Shown one piece after another: positions 56,671-64,000 of a stretch of DNA of 64,000 nucleotides. The position numbers were made by a program, and so were the translations under genes. The stretch comes from Lutjanus erythropterus (taxonomy: Eukaryota > Chordata > Actinopteri > Lutjaniformes > Lutjanidae). Every line of letters starts with the position of its first letter. The stretch's first letter is position 1. The notes below the pieces were generated by a model that did no database searches, had not been told where the DNA came from, and worked only from the letters and a program-made list of their open reading frames with translations. Location of the stretch: NCBI GenBank assembly GCA_020091685.1, contig CM034608.1, positions 10,602,522-10,666,521 on the forward strand. Direction: 5' to 3'.

Positions 56671-56839
56671 ATTAATACCATTCACGACAATTCTGTTCTA
56701 GTTCAAGTGTCTCAGTAAGTCACAGCAGTGAGACAGTGAGCCACCATGCAAAATGCTGCATCTTCATCCAACTAGATGGAATTCAGCCACTGTTGATTTC
56801 ATTATTTTCACCTTTGCGATTCCTTGGGTGACATGTCAA
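56671..56839. other. No recognised feature
   Basis: Short spacer between two repeats. Confidence 0.4.
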
Positions 56840-57195
56840 AAATGTCTGCTGTGAAAACTTTCAGAACCTGCCATTCCCTCCCTGTCCTGCACCACTCCTC
56901 AGTGCACCAATCACCACCTGACCTCCACACCTGCTCCCAATCCCCTAATCAGCTTCCCACCATATGTGGCCTATAGCTGTAGTTCCTTGTTATATTGTCT
57001 ATCCACGCTGTACTCCAGCCTCCTTGTCCTGTTATCCTGCCCCCCTTGTTTTTCTTTTCTTTTATTTTTTTGCTTGTGTATGCCCTTTTGAACTTGGTTG
57101 CCTGCTCAGAGTGGCCTGTTCAGTAACCCGATCCTTTGCTTCACTGCCTGCGAATCATGCTTTTTGAAATGTCATTCTGTGTTACTTCCACAGGA
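56840..57195. repeat. C/T-rich dispersed repeat, LTR-like texture
   Basis: CCCTCCCTGTCCTGCACCAC, CACCTGCTCCCAATCCCC and CCTTGTCCTGTTATCCTGCC, then TTTTGAACTTGGTTGCC. The pyrimidine-rich layout resembles fish LTR or LTR-derived repeats, such as the LTR at 61.8 kb, but the ends were not found. Confidence 0.35.
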
Positions 57196-57264
57196 TAGTT
57201 CAGGGAAGAGTGGAAACTGAGCTGTGGTGTTGATCTGTGAACCAAAACTGTAGAAATGTGACAC

Positions 57265-57975
57265 TGACTCACTTTTGAAAACGTACTTAAAATCACTTAA
57301 GTAACTGCAAAAATCATACAAGAATTTAGTGGAATCAACTGATCTTGTCAAATGTACAAGTTTTATTTGTTGAAGTTAATTCAACTTATTTATTGACTTA
57401 TTTATTTTTAAAGCACCTCAGAACTTATAAACATGAGTTCTTCTAATGTAAAGTCTTTTGACTTGAAACGATGAGTTGAATGAATGTACTGTACTGAGGT
57501 CAGTCAACTCATTAAATTAAGTTTTTAAAGACACATTATTAGCATCTTAGCAGACTTCCCAGCATGCATTGTGTGTCTCCTGAGACCTTTCTTTTTACAG
57601 TTTGAAGAAAACATGATAAAAACTTGCTGCTTGTCTATAATAGACTTGAAGATAGTCGTGGTTGTTTATTTTCACAGTAATGAAAACACTTCAAGCTTAA
57701 AATGTAATAAATGCATTAGGAAGCAGTTTTATTGTCTTCAAAGCTGAAAGCTGGAACAAAATAGCTCCAAAAGGAGCAGCTGAAGCTTAAGTTCTTTTTG
57801 TGAAATGAAGAACTGACACTTAAACTTATTGAACATGTTTTCTTAAGTACAACTGAACTAACATCAGGTTTATTTGACTAGAAAAGTTTATTTGCTTTAA
57901 ATCATTACAGAATTACCTCAACTTGTGTTTTTAAATTCAGTCAACTTTTAGAGCAGCCTGGACACCAAGTGAAAA
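57265..57975 (+). repeat. Dispersed repeat related to 35270-35578
   Basis: The left part (CAAAAATCATACAAGAATTT, AGTGGAATCAACTGATCTTG, GTTAATTCAACTTATTTATT) is the inverse of 35510-35575. The right part (57830-57965) has more CAACTT/AAGTT words. Non-coding; extent approximate. Confidence 0.55.
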
Positions 57976-58789
57976 TAAAAAATATTTTACCACTGTATTA
58001 ATTTATATTTTCAATGATCACTAATGTTTATGAACATTCTGTGAGGACATTAAGGAATAAATGCATCAGTTTTATTTTCACATTTCCTGGAACAATACAT
58101 TATTGTGGTAATATATTGAGCACTGATTGACTTAATGCACACAAGTGCTTATAATTTATCTCCATAAAACCGCAGCCAGCTTTCTAATTTCCTGTAATCC
58201 TAGCTGCGGCTCAACACTTGTCCAAATTTAGAAATTTCTGTATGCCCTGAAGGAAACAGGCGGCTCAATACTTCTACCTCAAGTGTGAGAAGTCAGAAAT
58301 ATCCTTAGAGCGTTCTGAATCATTCAAGTCAAATTCTGGATTCTGTTTTAAGGTGGAAGCGCTTTGAAATCGCCCAAGGAATATTGTCTGACCAGCGTGC
58401 GTGTTTTTTAGCCAAAGGATACTGAATCTATTTGACTCCAGTAGAACATACCTGAGGTCTTTCGAAAACACACTCCTCATCAGCAAGTCAACTTTGAAAT
58501 TAACTAGAGTAATGGACCACTGGAGTGGTAAATGTACTGGTATACCTACTCTTATTTGGTCAGTTTTATAAAAAAACAGACACCACTAACGATGAGCTGA
58601 ACTTCACTGAGGCAAAAATGTAAAATTAATAACGCAGAAACACAAACCACGTTAAAAACAAAATAATTAATACTTAATAACAATATAAATAATACATTTT
58701 ATAAATAAAATATAGCCACCCGATGTTGACAATCACCAGACCCTGGCCAATGAAAATCAATATTTTAACCTTCTTGTTCTTTTTTTAAA
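57976..58789. other. No recognised feature
   Basis: AT-rich non-coding. 70-codon frame at 58274-58486 without a domain. Confidence 0.4.
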
Positions 58790-59075
58790 TGCTAGACATA
58801 AACAAAACTGCAATTTTCAGTCTACAAAATGTCAGAAAATTGTAAAACATTCTCACTACAATTTCCCAGACCCTAAAGTGATGTCTTCCAATCAGTAACT
58901 TTGTCCAACCAACAGTCCAAAACCCAAAGTTCATTTACTATAATAAATGAAAAGCTGCAAATCCTCACATTTAAAAAAGCTGGAACCATCAAATATTTGA
59001 CATTTCTGCTTGAAAAATGACTGAAATGATCTATTATCAAACTAATTGGCAGTTATGTCTTCTACAAAATCAATG
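58790..59075 (+). repeat. Dispersed fish repeat (same family as 15605-15900)
   Basis: TCTACAAAATGTCAGAAAAT, AGTCCAAAACCCAAAGTTCA and AATCCTCACATTTAAAAAAG, then TATTTGACATTTCTGCTTGA, follow the order of the widespread repeat. The near-terminal word AATCCTGACATTTGAGAAG of 15.8 kb is recognisable in diverged form. Confidence 0.6.
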
Positions 59076-60409
59076 TAGTAACAGCAGCACTGCAGCAGTA
59101 GCGCTGTCTGTGGCCACATTAGTTCAGTGAGGTAGCCCACACCCACAGGTACACACAGATCAGTGTTTTACAATGAGACACGTAGACTTTTGCCACAGAA
59201 CTTGTATTAAAGTCCCCAGCGAGTACAAGCCGACATATTAGTCGAGATGTAAGTGTAGCAGCACATTATTAGTTGTTTGATCGTGTACTCAAGTCGAAGG
59301 CTCATGTTGTCATTGTGATTCTAGACAGCAATACATAAAATACATTACCATTCCGATACACTGATTTGTGGGCGACCCTGTGCAAGTCACTCTTCTTTTT
59401 TTTCAAGAATCAGTTTCTGGTTCCTTCTTGTTGTCATTGTATAGTGTACAGTAGGGTAGTAAAACAGAAACAAGAGGAGGTTTGTGTGTTTGATGAGTTG
59501 AAGGTGAGCAGGTATGCTCAAGATGTAGGCGAGCAGCTGAGGGGTGGGTGGAGATATTTGCATATTCATAGACATGCATACTAAACGAAGGGAAAGATGT
59601 AGAGTTATATTTAAGCCACTTTAAGACATGAAGGGATTATTTTCATGGAAATAAAACTAAATATGTAGCCTTGATGCACAGAGACATCCTTGTAATCAAT
59701 CAAGGAGAGCAACTTTAGCAACAATTAATGTGTATTCTGAGTCACACCACAGCAACATGTGTTATTAACCACCCAAATTTAGATGAAAAAATCAATAAGT
59801 ATATAAAAATTGGTTGTCAAAATCATGAAAAAGTGAGTGTTTTCTCTGCTCTGAAACTGCTGTGTCAGTGTCAACACCGCTGCCACATGAAAATGGCCCG
59901 AATCACAGACGCTCCCTCCAGCAGCTTTACTGCACACGTCCTGACATGTTTGAGCCACCAGAGCCAGAGGACAGTGACAGGATGGTATGTTGTTTCGGGT
60001 AGTTGGAAGTGAAGTGAGCTGAAGTGAACTGCTGGGCTCATTTGAGAGTCGCTTAAGATACGTTTGTAACTGACCGTTATCGAGGGTGAGGAGAGGGTGT
60101 CATTTGTGTGTTAGTTCATGAGGCTTGTAAAGTGTTGGAGGACAACCGCTCCAGCATGTAACCGGGATTGTTTAAAAAAATCCAGAACACAGAAATGTTT
60201 TCTAAAATACTCCCATTTTTTTCCCACTTGTTGCTTTAAGTGTACTATATGACTTCTGACTTGATGTAATTTGAACTAATGCAATAAACTCAGTCTACGC
60301 ATCGTGATATTATATTAGGCATGGAAACTCAACCTGACCTTTGGCCCTTTTATTCTTAGAGGGATCAATAGAAAATCACTACCCCATTGAAATGTCAGCG
60401 TCTGGTCTT
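59076..60409. other. No recognised gene
   Basis: Non-coding. The 94-codon frame at 59728-60012 has no domain; an exon there cannot be excluded but nothing supports one. Confidence 0.35.
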
Positions 60410-60690
60410 TCTTCCACTTGAGCGCGTCAATGGCGAAGTAAAATCACCACAGCGTTTCATTTATCGGCCGTTAAAGAGTTCGGTGTAGGATCCTCTCAGC
60501 TCTGTGACCTTTAAAAAGTAGGGCACAGACATATGATAAGCTGAGGTTTCCCACAAGCACGGAGCTTTCAAAAGCTGCAACGAGATCCTTTCATATTTAC
60601 TCCAAAATGCTGGATGAGATCGCTATCTTATCACAGCCAATACTTCTCTTTCACACTTCAAACGCCTACAAGCAATTTCAGCTCCAAGGA
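60410..60690. promoter_or_regulatory. Possible conserved non-coding element
   Basis: Repeat-free, with CpG-containing words (GAGCGCGTCAATGG, TTATCGGCCGTTAAAG) and GATAAG/TTATC pairs (GATA-like) near 60536 and 60630. No open frame. Texture only. Confidence 0.27.
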
Positions 60691-61822
60691 CTGAAACACA
60701 ACCACTCTGCACTTTTTTTTTAACCTTTTGTCTATTGTGTGTCTGTTTTTGTTTTCTTTCTATTCAAAATAATATCATTCCCCTGGGAAAAATCAATTTA
60801 TAGTGAGGCACAGTATACTCTATCATCACAATGAGCAAAATCATGATTACACAGGGTACAAAAATAAATATAATGAACAAACATGCTAGAAAAAAGCAAA
60901 AGAAATATGGAGAGACATACACTGGACTCTGATTTTAACTCTCGCAGTGGGAGCTTTCTTGCAGTGTCCCCTTGATGTTTGAATGTCAGTGGTTTATGCC
61001 GCTTTTGTAGAGGAACGTTTTATTGTTCACTGTCAAGCAGTAGTCAGTGGCCTTGTGTGTGTTTGGTGCCATCTGGACAAAAGATCATGGGTATTATACT
61101 CCTGCCCATCTGTGTTTACCATCTGTAACATCAAATTTACACTGCATTAGCAGCCTAACTCCAGTCTAAGCCTCCAGCAACTTCTGAGGAGAATATTCAC
61201 CTCGTTAGCTGCTAAATGTGCAGCAATTTTTCCCCAACTTGTTGCTAACTATGTTTGCTGGACAGGTACCATTCAGTGGGTGTATCAGATCTTGTCACTG
61301 AAAACAAGATCTAAGGGTGGATGTGGCGTTTGATGAGCAGCTTGAGAGGGAACAAAACAGTTAAGTGGAAAACGAGCTAAAGGACAGTAATACGCTCTGT
61401 GGGATGGAGAGGAACTATTTAGGCTGTTTCTTTTTGAATTTTAACATACACTCAGTGGCCATGCAATCCAATACAACAACTCAGCCATGAACTCTTCATG
61501 TATAATGTGTTTGGTTTTTTTTATTGATGCTGTCAGAAAGGCATTAATTATTAATTAAGCATGTGTGTGCATTATAAAGTGTTCTTGATTTTTTTTTCAC
61601 CCCTTTTACAAACATGAGCAGGGAACAATAATAGAAACGCATTTCAATATAATGCAGTCTAGTACAACGCCATCACTAACTCAGACCTGAGTAATGAACA
61701 TATAGATGAATAAACGTCTTCATGTTCACCTTTACAAAAAGTTTTTACAAAAACTCCCAGTATACCCCGCATGGAGGTAGAATATGTGCTTATGCTGTTG
61801 TACTACATTTGCATTAGATTGT
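60691..61822. other. No recognised feature
   Basis: Non-coding, AT-rich, with T-runs near 60712-60721 and 61590. Confidence 0.4.
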
Positions 61823-61827
61823 ACAGG

Positions 61828-62408
61828 TGTCATGTCCAAGTAGTCAGGTTAAGTTATGTTTAGTTTTTGTCTTGTGTCTATGTTGTCTCGTGGCTTCCTG
61901 TTTTATTTTGACACCTAATTCTCCTCTCGTTTCAGGTAACTTGCTCCTTCCCCCCTGTGTGATCCCACTGGTCTGATTGTCTGCCCTGCCCTGATTGTTT
62001 CCACCTGTTTCCCATTACCTCATGTGTGTGGGTATATAGTCTGTGTTTCCCTTTGTCCTGTGCCAGTTCGTCTTGTCTTGTGTGCCAGAGAACCCATGCC
62101 TGTTTGCTCCACAACCCTTGTCAAGTCAGGTTTCGTATTCTTTGATACTTTGTTTTGCCTTAGATTTGCCTTATGTTATTTTGATACTTTGCCTTGTTAT
62201 TTTCCTCAGCCATAGCTATTTTCCTCAAAAGAGTGATTTTGATTTCTTCTGTGTTTATAGTGTTTTTCCTCATCAGAGTGTTTTTTGTTAGTTTGAGATC
62301 TTCCTCGATTGAGTGATTTTCCTTTGATACTTTGTTATTAAAAGATTGTATATTTGACCTCGTCTCCAGAGTCGTGCATTTGGGTTCAGTCCTAGTTCGG
62401 TTGTGACA
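61828..62408 (+). mobile_element. Full-length solo LTR (581 bp)
   Basis: TGTCATGTCC...GGTTGTGACA, flanked by ACAGG at 61823-61827 and 62409-62413 (perfect 5-bp target duplication). It carries a TATATAG promoter word (62033-62039), a polyadenylation-like ATTAAA (62337-62342) and three TTTGATACTTTG words (about 62141, 62180, 62325). No primer-binding site, polypurine tract or pol gene lies on either side, so the internal part was lost by LTR-LTR recombination. Compare 31681-31969. Open frames inside (62024-62291) are not genes. Confidence 0.92.
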
Positions 62409-62413
62409 ACAGG

Positions 62414-63849
62414 TGCATGTATCAACATGGATACAAAGTGCAAACATAGCTTTTTTTTAAATAAATGCAGAAAAAAGTACTCAAACCCCCTTATTTGTGC
62501 AGCATTGGCATACTTTAACAGGCAACTTCTTTCATAAATTTAAAAAGACAACTTTAATACATAGTTAATACTTAAAATCATAATTTTAATTGATTTTGCA
62601 GAAAAATGAAGCATCTCCTGCATTTTTCTGATTTCTCTTTTTATTATTACAAGAATTTGGCAGGAAAAATATGATATTCATTAGTATGTTTGCAATTGAA
62701 TTGAGCAATTTGAACTCACAGACAACAATTAGGCCATGATAGTCTAATATAGCTGATTAATATAATTTCAGACTATACCAAATACACAGTGGGTCTGTCC
62801 AAAGCCATTTGTTAGTTTCTACCAGGGAAAGTGGGAAAAGGAGTAAATTTACCCAGAATTACTGTATCTCTTAGACCTAACCATATATTTAGGCAATTCT
62901 ATGTGGTCTTCTTTTCATAACTAATGTAATATTTTTTCACTTACATTCACTGAGTCTCCTCTGAAACTCTCTTTTTAAATTTCTTTTTTTTTCTCCTGAG
63001 GGTGCTATGTGTATGTTTTTCCACGACTTGGTTTGCATCAGGACTTAAGCTCACTGAGCCATTTCTCAGACTGCGATATTAGACTATAAAGACAATCATG
63101 ACTTTCCTTGACCTTGGACAATGTCTTTCCAACATGAGTCATACGGTCTAAAAAACACATTCACTCCCACAGAGTTGTTTTTTCAGCACAAAAGCTGAAC
63201 TTCACAAAATACTCTTCAGAAGTTCCTCAACTGCCATCAGAAGTTTGATTGTAGAATCATCACATTTTACAGTGTGTGATTACCTGTGTCTCAGAAAAGG
63301 TAACTCTGCTAACTCAGAGCATTCATGCAACAAATTGTACCCCTCAGTGGATCTACACGTGTTGCATTTTGAAATGAAATCTCTGCTTGGTTTTTGATGC
63401 AGCTCACTGAGGCAGATCTCACTTACAGAAAGGTGCCTCAGGACTGACGCCAGCACGAGTGCAGCAAACACGTCGTGTCTTGCAGCTCCTCTGTGTGTGT
63501 CTTTCGGTTGTTTATGTGTGCAGCCGCTGTGACCCAGCTGATTGGTCAGGTCCCACCCTGCTGCTACAAATCACTTCAAGCGTAAAACTTTCACGTTCAC
63601 TCTTTTTGACTGTCAGGCACCGAGTCCAGGCCATTAACCCTGAACTGGAATATGTCCAGTTTGTTTCATGCTCTGTGGGGGCTGCACAGCCGATACCTGC
63701 ATCTCAGTGTGCAGAGACAATCCAGCATACATACAGTATATGTTTGTAATAATGCTTGTCTGTGTGTGTATGTGTAAATAATCCCTGTATTAAAATAAAC
63801 CTGTGCATTTTACATATTACACCTTGTTTGAACAGTATGTATACATTAC
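62414..63849. other. No recognised gene
   Basis: Non-coding. 96-codon frame at 63459-63749 has no domain; it starts in a GT-rich stretch. Confidence 0.4.
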
Positions 63850-64000
63850 AGATGTTCCAATATCATTTTCCTTCCTGATACCGTTTCCAGTTCTTGAACT
63901 TTACGAATCAAGCATTACTGAGGACCAATTTGATACCAGTGTGTTTGAAAGAATATTATTTTTTAACAGCTGTATTCTACTTACACTGTATGGATGTGAT
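63850..64000. repeat. Dispersed fish repeat cut by the window edge
   Basis: GATGTTCCAATATCATTTTC, CCTGATACCGTTTCCAGTTC and TTGAACTTTACG follow the order of a familiar fish repeat (GATACCGATTCCGATACC type). Continues outside the window. Confidence 0.45.

Noticed and set aside
62024-62291. Two overlapping plus-strand frames
   Set aside because: Entirely inside the solo LTR; LTRs of this kind do not encode such proteins.
1-64000. CRISPR arrays, operons, tRNA or rRNA genes
   Set aside because: No regularly spaced short repeats with unique spacers, no clustered long open frames with ribosome-binding sites, and no tRNA-like B box with a foldable cloverleaf was seen. The sequence is vertebrate-like.

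Overview
The window looks like nuclear DNA from a bony fish, most likely a percomorph teleost. The evidence is the set of old, short, dispersed repeats typical of those genomes: hAT-like ends (CAGTGTTGGG, CAGTGGTGG), the GGGATAGTTCACCC element, the CAAGTGTGTAAGATTTA element, GCAACTAACGATTATT-type fragments, a fish LINE tail, TG microsatellites and GCTAACGTTAGC minisatellites. There are no bacterial-type operons, and I recognise no intact protein-coding gene. Nearly all open reading frames of 60-139 codons fall in repeats, simple sequence or unremarkable non-coding DNA. I read the window as a gene desert: intergenic sequence plus, probably, the start of a first intron.

The one gene-like structure is on the minus strand near 13.6-14.05 kb. 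It has a TATAAA box, a GC-rich and GAGA-rich first-exon-like block and a consensus splice donor (ACG|GTGAGT). If real, the gene runs leftward and 1-13.57 kb is intron 1 or later sequence. I could not find its second exon or identify it.

Layout: 1-13.5 kb holds a foldback element (1.35-2.15 kb), an oppositely oriented repeat pair, a first copy of a three-copy 'CCAAAAGCCCATTTGT' element, a three-copy repeat ending in a 132-bp near-perfect palindrome (10.1-10.24 kb) and a minisatellite of about 41 bp with a 306-bp higher-order period (11.94-12.9 kb). 13.5-15 kb is the candidate promoter/exon followed by microsatellites. 15.16-17.35 kb is a diverged tandem duplication whose second copy is interrupted. 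17.8-27.4 kb is a mosaic of MITE-like repeats. 27.7-35 kb has several repeat-poor blocks with homeodomain/SOX/E-box-like words that could be conserved non-coding elements, plus a young deleted solo LTR at 31.7 kb. 35-49.5 kb has more repeats, a broken LINE tail (42.8-43.5 kb) and a hAT-like MITE nested inside an older element (48.5-49.4 kb). 50.7-51.2 kb is a 26-bp minisatellite split by a small foldback insert. 55-57 kb has a pyrimidine-rich tract and a decayed LINE reverse transcriptase. 61.83-62.41 kb is the full-length relative of the 31.7-kb solo LTR.

The most informative result is the LTR pair. Both have perfect 5-bp target duplications. They differ by only two substitutions over 289 shared bases plus one 292-bp deletion lying exactly between two TCGTCT repeats. 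I found no new gene system. The interest lies in repeat architecture, nested insertions and possible regulatory islands. Repeat-family names come from memory and need a library search.
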